From assembly GCA_963830205.1 (NCBI GenBank), contig CAWHLP010000043.1:62001-126000 (forward strand): 64,000 nt of DNA, written 5' to 3'. Of this stretch, positions 34,126 to 42,863 are shown piece after piece. Numbering within the stretch: position 1 is the stretch's first letter; every line of letters begins with the position of its first letter. This stretch comes from CAVSRC01 sp963830205 (GTDB lineage Bacteria > Pseudomonadota > Alphaproteobacteria > Rhizobiales > Kaistiaceae). A program made the position numbers and the translations under genes. A model generated the notes under the pieces. It was not told where the DNA came from, ran no database searches, and saw nothing but the letters and a program-made list of their open reading frames with translations.

Positions 34126-34872
34126 ATGTATCGGCCCAACTTTTCCCTGTTTCGTGCGGGTTTGATGGCTCTTGCCATTTGCGCCGCCGGGCCGGCCTTG
34201 GCTGTGCCCGTCACGTTTGATCTGACCGGCAGCACCGCAAACCTCGGCACGAGTCACGATTTTGGCACGACCGGTGGTGTTTCGCTGGTAGTCAACGGAT
34301 TCGACTACATTGATCCCGACGGGGCCACGGTGAGCCTCCCCTCGGGCAGTGGTTCAGGCACGAACCCGACCACCTATGATATCGTGCAAGGCTCCGTCGG
34401 GCTCGGCGTCAAAGATGACGGCAGAAATGCCGCCGGAGGCGACCGTGTAGGCCGAGAGCAGGCCCTTCAATTCGTGCTTTCGCCCGACGCGCTGCTGGTG
34501 AGCGCCTTGGCGTTCGAGACCGGCGGGTCCGACGAAAAGTTCGCACTGTTCGATTCCAACAACAACCGGGTCTACAATCCCGATAACCTTGGCGACAATG
34601 GGAGTTGGATCGTTCCGGGCGGCCCGGGTGATGGCCCCCATACCGTCGATTTCTCCGCGGTCAATCTTGTCGGGCCCTATTTCACGATCGTTGGATTGTC
34701 GGCGGGCCCAGATCCTATAGGCCCCGATGGCAAGAAGAACCGAGGTTTCACCGTCTCGGCGATCACGGTTTCGGCGGTTCCAATTCCTGCGGCGCTGCCG
34801 TTGCTCGCCAGCGGAATCGGTGGGCTCGGCTTCATGGGCTGGAGACGAAAACAAAGAACATCTCGGCTATAG
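34126..34872 (+). CDS. VPLPA/PEP-CTERM-type secreted protein 2
   Basis: 248 residues; AGGAAGAG lies before ATG 34126. Signal peptide FRAGLMALAICAAGPALA. The body is rich in Gly, Asp, Ser and Asn with beta-strand character (VTFDLTGSTANLGTSHDFG; FALFDSNNNRVYNPDNLGDNG), and VGREQALQFVLSPDALLVSALAFE recalls surface-protein modules with predicted Ca-binding loops. The tail is VPIPAALPLLASGIGGLGFMGWRRKQRTSRL, a PEP/VPLPA-CTERM sorting signal. The body is not similar to protein 1; only the signal, the tail and the upstream element are shared. A clear terminator follows at 34906. Confidence 0.85.
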   Translation: MYRPNFSLFRAGLMALAICAAGPALAVPVTFDLTGSTANLGTSHDFGTTGGVSLVVNGFDYIDPDGATVSLPSGSGSGTNPTTYDIVQGSVGLGVKDDGRNAAGGDRVGREQALQFVLSPDALLVSALAFETGGSDEKFALFDSNNNRVYNPDNLGDNGSWIVPGGPGDGPHTVDFSAVNLVGPYFTIVGLSAGPDPIGPDGKKNRGFTVSAITVSAVPIPAALPLLASGIGGLGFMGWRRKQRTSRL

Positions 34873-35258
34873 GCCTGAAGCAACATGCCACTTAACGATA
34901 GTGAAGAGGCCGCCGAAAGGCGGTCTTTTGGGCCCAGCGTTCGCGGGGTCCGACAACCCCCCTTCAGTCGAGCGCCCTCGACGGCGCGGCGAGGCGCGGC
35001 AGTTTGTTGTCGATCGGTCATCCCAACATCCGGACGCCGGGCGCTCCCGTTTTCATCGACTTGGATCAAACGGCCCGGCTTCAGCCGGCCTGGAATCGGC
35101 TCGCTGACACTGGCCGCCCAGGGGGACCTCATGGGGGCTGCAGCGCCCTCAGCGCGCCCAGCCAGGACGCCGACCGCTCCCCCCGCACATTGATTGCCAG
35201 CCGCACGTTCTCGACGAGAAAGTCCCGGCGCGGTGGCCGGGGCTCGGATGCTCGCTTA
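34873..35258. other. 386-bp gene-free stretch
   Basis: After the terminator at 34906-34929 I see no gene, RNA or repeat. Open frames on both strands (for example 35004-35306) lack ribosome sites and family motifs. It may be decayed DNA inside the CTERM islet. Confidence 0.6.
34906..34929 (+). terminator. Rho-independent terminator of CTERM gene 2
   Basis: AGGCCGCC, GAAA tetraloop, GGCGGTCT, then TTT: an 8-bp GC-rich stem with a short U-run, 34 bp after the stop codon at 34872. Confidence 0.72.
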
Positions 35259-35475
35259 TTACCCTGCAAGTGCTGTCCGGGCCTTTCTCCGTCCGCGCCG
35301 GCGTAGCAACGCCAGCGCTCCCAGACCCGAGGCTAGGAGCGGGGCAGCGGCAGGGAGAGGTGCAACACCATCAGCGGTCCCAAACTCAATATTGACGCCG
35401 AAATCGCCGTAGTAATTGGCGGCGTCTGGGTGCGGCAGGCAGCAGAGCCACCAGCGCAATAACGAGCGCCGCCAT
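35259..35475 (-). CDS. Miniature or truncated CTERM protein, about 71 residues (frameshifted)
   Basis: Removing one base near 35415 joins MAALVIALVALLPAAP, a signal-peptide-like start, to DAANYYGDFGVNIEFGTADG and the sorting tail APLPAAAPLLASGLGALALLRRRGRRKARTALAG; the corrected length is divisible by three. It would be a secreted CTERM protein with a mature part of only about 20 residues. A TTG at 35490 is an alternative start that would include a basic n-region. It may be a genuine mini-protein or a larger CTERM gene that has lost its middle. The shared upstream element of genes 1 and 2 is absent. Confidence 0.55.
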
Positions 35476-35634
35476 GCCGATGACAATCAACCGCTTGCCG
35501 CTCTCAGAGCATACAACCGAATGAAGTTTTGCAGCTGGTGGGCGGAGGCCCAGAATTGGCAGCGCGAAAACGATTGCAGGTGTTTGTTGGTAGTCTGGCG
35601 CTGGCATAGATTATCGGCTGATTTCTGCGGTTTG

Positions 35635-35648
35635 TGGCGGACGGGGTG
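35635..35648 (+). repeat. tRNA-Ser 3' end, candidate att site (right)
   Basis: TGGCGGACGGGGTG, the complement of the tRNA CCA end and acceptor arm, repeated exactly at 32730-32743. See that entry. Confidence 0.5.
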
Positions 35649-35724
35649 GGATTCGAACCCACGGTACCCTCACAGGTACGCCGGTTTTCAAGACCGGTGC
35701 CTTCAACCGCTCGGCCACCCGTCC
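35635..35724 (-). tRNA. tRNA-Ser (anticodon TGA)
   Basis: On the minus strand the molecule runs GGACGGGTGGCCGAG… to …CCCGTCCGCCA, 90 nt with encoded CCA. The 7-bp acceptor stem GGACGGG/CCCGTCC is perfect, the anticodon loop is CTTGAAA (anticodon TGA, reading UCA and related Ser codons), a long variable arm (GTACC…GGTAC) marks a class II serine tRNA, and the T arm has GGTTCGAATCC. Its 3' end faces the CTERM islet. Confidence 0.97.
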
Positions 35725-35991
35725 ATGCGATGATTCGCCTTTCTTAAGGCCCGCCTCCGCCGAGGGAAAGCGCCAATCCGCTGGAAAATGGCCTGCGACC
35801 GCCAGTCGGCTTGCCAAACGGCCCTCAATTTGGTCATCTGTCGCAGCCGGTCTTAACGCCTCGTTAGGACTTGGTGCCGCCTCATGGGTGGCGGCAGGGG
35901 ATGAGTCGGCGGGACGAGGGGCACGGGTGCATTTCCCGGAGGACGATCGATCACAGGGCGGTGCGGTCTCTGGCCGCGCAGGCGTGAGCGC

Positions 35992-37179
35992 ATGAGACGC
36001 GCGGCGGTCCTGCGTGCCGTTGCGCTCGCCGGCATTGCCGGCCTTCTGGCTTCGTGCAGCAGCTACGTCAGCGCTCCGATCAGCTCCGCCAGCCGCGAAT
36101 ATTTCAGCCCCGACCGCTATGGCGCCGCCAGCCCCCGGATCGTGGCCGGCAACTGGACGGTTCCCAAGGGCGGTGGGCGCTACACCGTCGGCGAGCCCTA
36201 TCGGGTCGCCGGCAAGACCTACATCCCGCGCGACAATCCCCGCTACAGCAAGGTCGGCCTGGCCTCCTGGTATGGGGCCGCCTTCCACGGCCGGCTGACC
36301 GCCAACGGCGAGGTCTATGACGTCAACGGCCTGACCGCCGCTCATCCGACGCTGCCGTTGCCGAGCTATGTGCGCGTCACCAATCTGGAGAACGGCCGCT
36401 CGCTGGTGGTTCGGGTCAACGACCGCGGGCCGTTTGCCCACGACCGCCTGATCGACGTGTCCGCCCGCGCCGCCCAGATGCTCGGCTTCAAGCAGGAAGG
36501 CACCGCCAAGGTGCGGGTCGATTTCGTCGGCCCGGCGCGCATGGACGGGCAGGACGAGCGCCTGCTGATGGCTTCCTATCGGGGGCCGGATGCGGCGCCA
36601 GGACAGGGCAGGGGCTTCACCAGCTTTGCCGCCAATCGCGATGCGACCGCCGGCATGATGGCAGTCGCCGCAGCCCCGGCCGCGCAGCTCAGGCCGGCGA
36701 TCGCCGACGGCGATCCCCTCCTGCTGACCCCGGCCGTGACCCGGACCGCCTACGCCGATCAGGCCGCGGCTGCCACCGACAATCTCGGTGCGCTCATCCT
36801 GCGCAGCGGGCTGACCCGCTCCTATGCCGAGACGCCGCCGCCAACACCGGCCTTGTCTGCCGCCACCGAGCTCTCCACCCACGACCTGACCACGGCGCTC
36901 ACCGCCGCTGCATCGCGCAAAGCGCAGCAGATGGCCACGACCCGCACCGCGGGCCAGCCGGTCACCATCCAGCTCGGCTCCTTCTCCACGGCTGAAAGCG
37001 CCGGGCAGGTCGCCGTGCAGTTCAGCCGCTTCGGCCAGACTGCCGTCGAACCGCGCCTGTTCGGTGGCCGCACGCTGCAGTCCGTTTCGGTCACCACCAA
37101 CGGCTCCATAGCGCCGCAGACGGTGATCGACGCGGCCGCCGCCAGCGGGCTCCAGGGCGCCTACGTCGTCACCCGCTGA
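35992..37179 (+). CDS. rlpA: RlpA-family septal lytic transglycosylase lipoprotein
   Basis: 395 residues. Lipoprotein signal with lipobox LASC (Cys 22). The double-psi beta-barrel domain (residues about 85-180) has the family box VGLASWYGAAFHGRLTANGEVYDVNGLTAAHPTLPLPSYVRV and VRVNDRGPFAHDRLIDVSARAAQ, including the catalytic Asp in NDRGPF. A long Ala/Thr-rich linker follows, and a C-terminal SPOR domain (VTIQLGSFSTAESAGQVAVQFSRFG) for binding denuded septal glycan. It cleaves naked glycan strands during cell separation. First of the cell-wall pair ahead of dacC. Confidence 0.95.
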   Translation: MRRAAVLRAVALAGIAGLLASCSSYVSAPISSASREYFSPDRYGAASPRIVAGNWTVPKGGGRYTVGEPYRVAGKTYIPRDNPRYSKVGLASWYGAAFHGRLTANGEVYDVNGLTAAHPTLPLPSYVRVTNLENGRSLVVRVNDRGPFAHDRLIDVSARAAQMLGFKQEGTAKVRVDFVGPARMDGQDERLLMASYRGPDAAPGQGRGFTSFAANRDATAGMMAVAAAPAAQLRPAIADGDPLLLTPAVTRTAYADQAAAATDNLGALILRSGLTRSYAETPPPTPALSAATELSTHDLTTALTAAASRKAQQMATTRTAGQPVTIQLGSFSTAESAGQVAVQFSRFGQTAVEPRLFGGRTLQSVSVTTNGSIAPQTVIDAAAASGLQGAYVVTR

Positions 37180-37290
37180 AGAGCGGCCTCTCTTTCCTGG
37201 TCCGACATGTGATCGATTCCCTTGGGCGCGGTTGATTTGCGGGGGGCCCCCTTGCTATGCACGGTGGGGGCACAAAGCGGAGCGCCGAAC

Positions 37291-38493
37291 ATGCAGCGGC
37301 TGAACGCTGGGCTGGTAAGCCCCTCAGCGTCTCATCGTGGCACTTTGTGGCGGAGCCTCATCATGGCTCTCGCCGGCGTTCTCGTGCTTGGCGCTGGTCA
37401 CGCTGCCGCCCAGAATTTCGAGACGCGCGCCGAGCACGCGCTCCTCATGGACGCCGAGACCGAGACCGTTCTCTTCCAGAAGGCGGCCGACGTGCGCATG
37501 CCGCCGGCCAGCATGGCCAAGCTGATGACCGTCGCCGTCGTCTTCGACGCCATCAAGTCGGGCCGGCTCACCCTCGACACCGAGTTCCAGGTCTCCGAAA
37601 ACGCCTGGCGCAATGGCGGCGCCAATTCCGGCGGTTCGACCATGTTCGCCAAGCTCGGCTCGACAATTCCGGTCGCCGACCTCCTGCGCGGCATCATCAT
37701 CCAGTCGGCCAATGACGGCTGCATCACCATCGCCGAGGGCATGGCCGGCACCGAGAAGACCTTCGCCAACCTGATGAATGCCGAGGCGCGCAAGCTCGGC
37801 CTCACCAACTCGCATTTCACCAACGCCACCGGGCTGCCCGACCCGGACGAGTACGTCACCGCCCTCGACCTCGCCAAGCTCGCGCGGCACATCATCTACG
37901 ACGATCCCGAGTTCTATCCGATCTTCTCGGAGACCGAGTTCACCTGGAACAAGATCCGCCAGCACAACCGCAATCCGCTGCTCGAGATGGGTATCGGCGC
38001 CGACGGGCTGAAGACCGGCTTCACCGACGCCTCCGGCTATGGGCTGGTCGGCTCGGCGGTGCGCGACGGCGAGCGGCTGATCATGGTGATCAACGGCACC
38101 AAGTCCGAGAAGGAGCGGGAAGAGGAAGCCCGCAAGCTGATGGACTGGGGCCTGCGCGGTTTCGAGAAGGTTGAGCTTTTCCGCCAGGGCGAGGAGATCG
38201 CTCGCGCCAGCGTCTTCGGCGGCTCCGAGGGCAGCGTCGGGCTCGTCGGCAAGGGCAGCATCGCCGCCTTCCTGCCGCGCGGCTCGCGCGACCTGATCAA
38301 GGGCCGCGTCGTCTACCAGGGGCCGGTTCCGGCGCCGGTCGAGACCGGCCAGGAGGTCGGCAAGCTGCAGATCACGCTCGGCAACGACGTGCTGCGCGAG
38401 GCGCCGGTCTATGCCAACGAAGACGTCGGCCGCGGCTCGCTGCCACAACGCGCCATGGACGGGCTGAAGGAGCTGCTGCTCGGCTGGCTGTAG
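37291..38493 (+). CDS. dacC: D-alanyl-D-alanine carboxypeptidase (PBP5/6 type)
   Basis: 400 residues from ATG 37291; starts at 37222 and 37363 are also in frame. Signal peptide IMALAGVLVLGAGHAAA. Serine-protease-like penicillin-binding motifs are complete: SMAK (Ser about 74), SANDG and KTG (Lys about 241), in the order and spacing of peptidase S11; a C-terminal PBP5 domain (LFRQGEEIARASVFGGSEGSVGLV) and an amphipathic end (AMDGLKELLLGWL) for membrane attachment follow. It trims the terminal D-Ala from peptidoglycan pentapeptides in the periplasm. The tmk gene follows after 26 bp. Confidence 0.95.
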   Translation: MQRLNAGLVSPSASHRGTLWRSLIMALAGVLVLGAGHAAAQNFETRAEHALLMDAETETVLFQKAADVRMPPASMAKLMTVAVVFDAIKSGRLTLDTEFQVSENAWRNGGANSGGSTMFAKLGSTIPVADLLRGIIIQSANDGCITIAEGMAGTEKTFANLMNAEARKLGLTNSHFTNATGLPDPDEYVTALDLAKLARHIIYDDPEFYPIFSETEFTWNKIRQHNRNPLLEMGIGADGLKTGFTDASGYGLVGSAVRDGERLIMVINGTKSEKEREEEARKLMDWGLRGFEKVELFRQGEEIARASVFGGSEGSVGLVGKGSIAAFLPRGSRDLIKGRVVYQGPVPAPVETGQEVGKLQITLGNDVLREAPVYANEDVGRGSLPQRAMDGLKELLLGWL

Positions 38494-38519
38494 GCGCGCT
38501 CCTCCTGTATCAAGGCGGC

Positions 38520-39176
38520 ATGGCCGGCAGATTCATCACGTTTGAAGGCGGCGAGGGGGCCGGCAAGTCCACCCAGATCCGGATGCTGGCCGAGCGCCTC
38601 AGGGCCGCCGGCATCACCTCGGTGCTGACCCGCGAGCCGGGCGGCACGCCTACCGCCGAATCGATCCGCCGGCTGCTGCTCTCCGGCCTGGCCGAGCAGC
38701 TCGGCGTCGACGGCGAGGCGGTGCTCTTCGCCGCCGCCCGCGCCGACCACGTCGAGCGCGTCATCCGCCCGGCGCTGGCCGCCGGCCAGTGGGTGCTCTC
38801 CGACCGCTTCTTCGATTCGACCCACGTCTATCAGGCGAACGCCGATCCCGCCTTCCTCGCCGCGCTGGACCGCGTCGCGGTCGGCCGCACCTGGCCCGAC
38901 CTGACCCTCATCCTCGACATACCGGCCGAGCTCGGCCTCTCCCGCGCCACCGCCCGCATGGCCGCATCCGGGACCACGCCCGACCGCTTCGAGCGCGACG
39001 ACATCGCGCTCCACGAGGAGCGCCGGCGGGCCTTCCTCGGCATCGCCGCCGCGGCGCCGGAGCGCTGCGTGGTGATCGATGCCAGCCGGCCTGAGATCGT
39101 CGTCGCCGGCGCCATCTGGCGGGTGGTCGAGGCGCGCCTGGTCCGCCAAGGGGCGGCTCAGCAGCAGGAACGCTGA
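38520..39176 (+). CDS. tmk: Thymidylate kinase
   Basis: 218 residues. P-loop FEGGEGAGKSTQI at residues 8-20, the DRX-type TREPGGTPTAESIRRLLLSG, and LSDRFFDSTHVYQ (DR motif for dTMP binding); the LID region has ATARMAASGTTPDRFERDD. It phosphorylates dTMP to dTDP. Its TGA overlaps the holB ATG (39174-39178), the usual coupling in alphaproteobacteria. Confidence 0.97.
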   Translation: MAGRFITFEGGEGAGKSTQIRMLAERLRAAGITSVLTREPGGTPTAESIRRLLLSGLAEQLGVDGEAVLFAAARADHVERVIRPALAAGQWVLSDRFFDSTHVYQANADPAFLAALDRVAVGRTWPDLTLILDIPAELGLSRATARMAASGTTPDRFERDDIALHEERRRAFLGIAAAAPERCVVIDASRPEIVVAGAIWRVVEARLVRQGAAQQQER

Positions 39177-40266
39177 TGGCCGCCGCCGACACCCAGGACG
39201 TCCTCCGCTTCGACACGGTCGAGGGCTGGCCGGCGCCGGAGCAACGGCTTCAGTGGTTCGGCGACCCGGCGGCGGAGCGCACCCTGCTCGATGCCTATCG
39301 CAGCGGGCGCATGCACCATGCCTGGCTGATCGGCGGCCCCAAGGGCATCGGCAAGGCGACGCTGGCCTATCGCTTCGCCCGCTTCCTGCTCGCCCATCCC
39401 GATCCGCAGGCGCCGGACGTGGCGGCTGCCACGGACCTGTCGCTGCCTGAGACCCATCCCGCCTTCCGCAAGGTGATGGCGCGCTCGCATCCCAACCTGC
39501 TGGTGCTGGAGCGGCCGTTCGACGAGCGCAACCATCGCTACAAGAGCGAGCTCACCGTCGACGAGATCCGCCGCACCGTCGCCTTCTACGGCAACACCGG
39601 CGGCGAGGCCGGCTGGCGGATCGCCGTGGTCGACCCCGCCGACGACATGAACGCCAGCGCCGCCAATGCCCTGCTCAAGGTCCTCGAGGAGCCGCCGGCC
39701 CGCGCGCTGTTCCTGATCGTCAGCCATGCGCCGGGGAGGGCGCTGCCCACCATCCGCTCCCGCTGCCGGCGGCTGGACGTGGCGCCGCTGCCGGCCGAGA
39801 CCATCGTTGCGGCGCTTCAGGCCGGCGGCGCCGCGGCCGAGCCGGCCGACCTGGAACTGGCGGCGCGGCTTTCCGAAGGCAGCCTCAGGCGGGCGATCCT
39901 GCTTGCCGAGCGCGGCGGCATCGCCGGCTATCGGGCGCTCGCCTCCTGCTTGCGCGCCTGCCCGAGATCGACATCGCCGCCATGCACGATTACGCCGACA
40001 GCGTCACCGGCCGCGGCAACGACGACGGCTGGGACGGCTTCCGCGACCTCCTGGCCGCCTGGCTGAACCGCCGGGTGCGCGGCGAGAACGAGCCGGAAAC
40101 CGGCATTCCGCTAAGCCCCGCGGCCGCCGCCGCGCCGCTTGAAAGGTGGGCCGAGGTGTGGGAAAACCTGCGCACTTCGGCGGCGCTGACCGACGAATAC
40201 AACCTCGACCGCAAACGAACCGTCCTGACGATCCTGATGAGCCTCGCCCGCGCGACCCGAATGTGA
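39176..40266 (+). CDS. holB: DNA polymerase III delta' subunit (frameshifted)
   Basis: 363 residues after restoring one base near 39946 (…GYRALAS then LLARLPEIDIAAMHDYADSV). AAA+ clamp-loader fold: LIGGPKGIGKATLAYRFARF at residues about 52-71 is the degenerate P-loop, DEIRRTVAFYGNTGGEAGWRIAVVDPADDMNASAANALLKVLEEPP is the Walker B/sensor region, and SHAPGRALPTIRSRCRRLDV holds the SRC motif. It loads the beta clamp with the gamma and delta subunits. It is essential, so the break must be a sequence error. 80 bp precede metG. Confidence 0.93.
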
Positions 40267-40346
40267 CGCTTCAAAACGGTCCGCAAGCCTTTGCGGTGCC
40301 GACGGCATTTCCTATTTTCCCGCGCGAACAACAAGGCGAGACGGCG

Positions 40347-41904
40347 ATGCAAGCGCCAAAGTTCTACATCACGACGGCCATCTCCTATCCCAACGGCGCC
40401 CCTCATATCGGCCATGCCTATGAGGCGCTGGCGACCGATGCGATCGCCCGCTTCCAGCGGCTCGACGGCTACGACGTCTATTTCCTGACCGGCACCGACG
40501 AGCACGGCATCAAGATGAAGCAGACGGCCCAGCGCGAAGGGCTGGAGCCGCGCGAGCTGGCCGACCGCAATTCGGCGCTGTTCAAGCAGATGGTCGCCGC
40601 CCTCGGCTGCTCCAACAACGATTTCATCCGCACCTCCGAGGCGCGCCACCATCGCTCGTCGGAGGAGATCTGGCGGCGCATGGAGAAGAACGGCGACATC
40701 TACAAGGACAGCTACGCCGGCTGGTACTCGGTGCGCGACGAGGCCTACTACGCCGAATCGGAGACGGTGGTGAAGGAGGACGGCGTCCGCGTCGGCCCGC
40801 AGGGCACCCCGGTCGAATGGGTGGAGGAGGAGAGCTACTTCTTCCGCCTGTCCGCCTATCAGGACAAGCTGCTGGCGCATTACGAGGCCCACCCGGAGTT
40901 CATCGGCCCGGACGAGCGCCGCAACGAGGTGGCAAGCTTCGTGCGCAGCGGCCTCCGGGACCTGTCGGTGTCGCGCACCACCTTCGATTGGGGCATCCGC
41001 GTCCCCACTGACGAGAAGCACGTGATGTATGTCTGGGTGGACGCGCTCACCAACTACATCACCGGCGTCGGCTTCCCCGACGAGAAGCGCGCCGCTCTGG
41101 CACTACTGGCCGGCCGATCTTCACGTCATCGGCAAGGACATCGTGCGCTTCCACGCCGTCTACTGGCCGGCCTTCCTGCTCTCAGCCGGCATCGCCGTGC
41201 CCAAGCGCGTCTTCGCCCACGGCTTCCTGTTCAACCGCGGCGAGAAGATGTCAAAATCGGTCGGCAACGTGGTCGACCCGTTCGCCCTGATCGCCGCCTA
41301 TGGCCGCGACCAGATGCGCTATTTCTTCCTGCGCGAGGTGCCCTTCGGCCAGGACGGCAATTACAGCCACGAGGCGATCGTCAACCGCATCAATGCCGAC
41401 CTTGCCAACGACCTCGGCAACCTGGCCCAGCGCTCGCTCTCCATGATCGGCAAGAACTGCGGCGGCGTGCTGCCGGCGGCGGTGTCGCTGGCGCCCGAGG
41501 ACGCGGCGATCCTGGCCCAGACCGACGCGCTCCTGGCGCTCTGCCGCGAGGCGATGAAAACGCAGGCGATCCACCAGGTGCTGAACGCGGTGTGGGCGGT
41601 GGTCGCCGAGGCCAACCGCTATTTCGCCGCCGCCGCACCCTGGGCGCTGCGCAAGACCGACCCGGCGCGCATGGAGGCGGTGCTCTACACGACGGCGGAA
41701 GTGGTCCGCCAGGTCGCGATCCTGGCCCAGCCGGCGATGCCGGAGGCGGCGGCCAAGCTCCTCGACCTGCTGGCGGTTCCAGCAGAGGCGCGGAACTTTG
41801 CGGCGCTTGGCCCGGGCGGCCGGCTTCAGGCCGGCGTCACCCTGCCGCCGCCACAACCGGTCTTCCCGCGCTATGTTGAGGGCGAGGCGAAGCCTGAGGG
41901 CTGA
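40347..41904 (+). CDS. metG: Methionyl-tRNA synthetase (frameshifted)
   Basis: 518 residues after removing one extra C near 41093. Class I motifs: NGAPHIGHAYEALATD (HIGH) at residues about 14-29 and NRGEKMSKSVGNVVDP (KMSKS). The repair joins GVGFPDEKR to ALWHYWPADLHVIGKDIVRFHAVYWPAFL, the highly conserved central block. The zinc-knob cysteines of the long E. coli type and the C-terminal tRNA-binding domain are absent, as in the short alphaproteobacterial form. Charges tRNA-Met; essential. ATG 40347 has AGGCGAGA upstream. Confidence 0.96.
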
Positions 41905-41924
41905 ACCGAGCCGGAAGGGAACCC

Positions 41925-42863
41925 ATGGCGCACGACCACAGCCACGGCGGACACGACCACGGCCACGGCGACAATGAGCACCGCCTGTTCTGGGCGGCGC
42001 TCATCACCGGCGGCTTCATGGTGGTCGAGGCGGCGGGCGGCCTCTTCGCCGGCTCGCTGGCGCTTCTCGCCGATGCGGGCCACATGCTCACCGACTTTGC
42101 CGGTCTCTCCCTCGCCTGGCTCGCCTTCCGCTTCTCCCACTGGCCGGCGGACGGCAGGCGCACCTACGGCTTCGAGCGCCTGCAGGTGCTGGTCGCCTTC
42201 GGCAACGGCCTGGTGCTGTTCATCATCGCCGGCGGCATCGTCGTCGAAGCGGCGCGCCGCCTGATGACGCCGGAGCCGGTGCTGGGCGGCACCATGCTTG
42301 CCATCGCCATTGTCGGGCTCCTGGTGAACATCGGCATGTTCCTGCTGCTCCACGGCGGCAACCGCGACAACCTCAACATGCGCGGCGCCCTCGTCCATGT
42401 GATGGGCGACCTGCTCGGCTCGGTCGGCGCCATCGCCGCGGCGCTGGTCATCATGGCGACCGGCTGGACCCCCGCCGACCCGCTGATCTCGGTCCTGGTC
42501 GCCGTCATCATCCTGAGGAGCGCCTGGCATGTGGTGCGCGATTCCGCCCACATCCTGCTCGAAGCGGCGCCCACCGACCTGTCGATCGCAGACTTGGCCA
42601 GCGACTTGCAGAAGGCGGTCCCGGACGTCGAGGACGTCCATCACGTCCACGCCTGGTCGATCACCGAGGAACGGCCCATGGTGACCCTGCATGCCCGCAT
42701 CTGCGAGACCGCCGACGTCGACCGCACGGTCGTCGCCATCAAGAGCCGCCTCAAGGCACGCTTCGGCATCGACCACGCCACCATCGAGGTCGAGCGCGGC
42801 GACTGCTCCGACCGTCACGTCGCGCCCATGCCCGAAACGCACCGCCACGCCCATAGTCACTGA
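41925..42863 (+). CDS. Cation diffusion facilitator (CDF) metal exporter
   Basis: 312 residues. The His-rich N-terminus (MAHDHSHGGHDHGHGDNEH) and C-terminus (THRHAHSH) bind metal. Helix 2 has LLADAGHMLTDFAGL (the HxxxD site) and helix 5 has ALVHVMGDLLGSVGA (second HxxxD), which together make the transport site; the cytoplasmic domain has VHHVHAWSI. HxxxD sites and the YGFERLQVLVAF loop fit the Zn/Cd/Co subgroup (CzcD/ZitB). It exports divalent metal in exchange for protons. It is inserted between metG (20-bp gap) and tatD (TGATG overlap), which are usually adjacent. Confidence 0.94.
   Translation: MAHDHSHGGHDHGHGDNEHRLFWAALITGGFMVVEAAGGLFAGSLALLADAGHMLTDFAGLSLAWLAFRFSHWPADGRRTYGFERLQVLVAFGNGLVLFIIAGGIVVEAARRLMTPEPVLGGTMLAIAIVGLLVNIGMFLLLHGGNRDNLNMRGALVHVMGDLLGSVGAIAAALVIMATGWTPADPLISVLVAVIILRSAWHVVRDSAHILLEAAPTDLSIADLASDLQKAVPDVEDVHHVHAWSITEERPMVTLHARICETADVDRTVVAIKSRLKARFGIDHATIEVERGDCSDRHVAPMPETHRHAHSH

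Noticed and set aside
35004..35306. Possible transposase fragment near the CTERM mini-gene
   Set aside because: Neither strand shows DDE, HTH or inverted-repeat features; nothing supports an insertion sequence.
39176..41904. Programmed frameshifting in holB, metG and other genes
   Set aside because: No slippery heptamer or downstream stimulator at the breaks, shifts go in both directions, and unrelated genes are affected; sequencing error is simpler.
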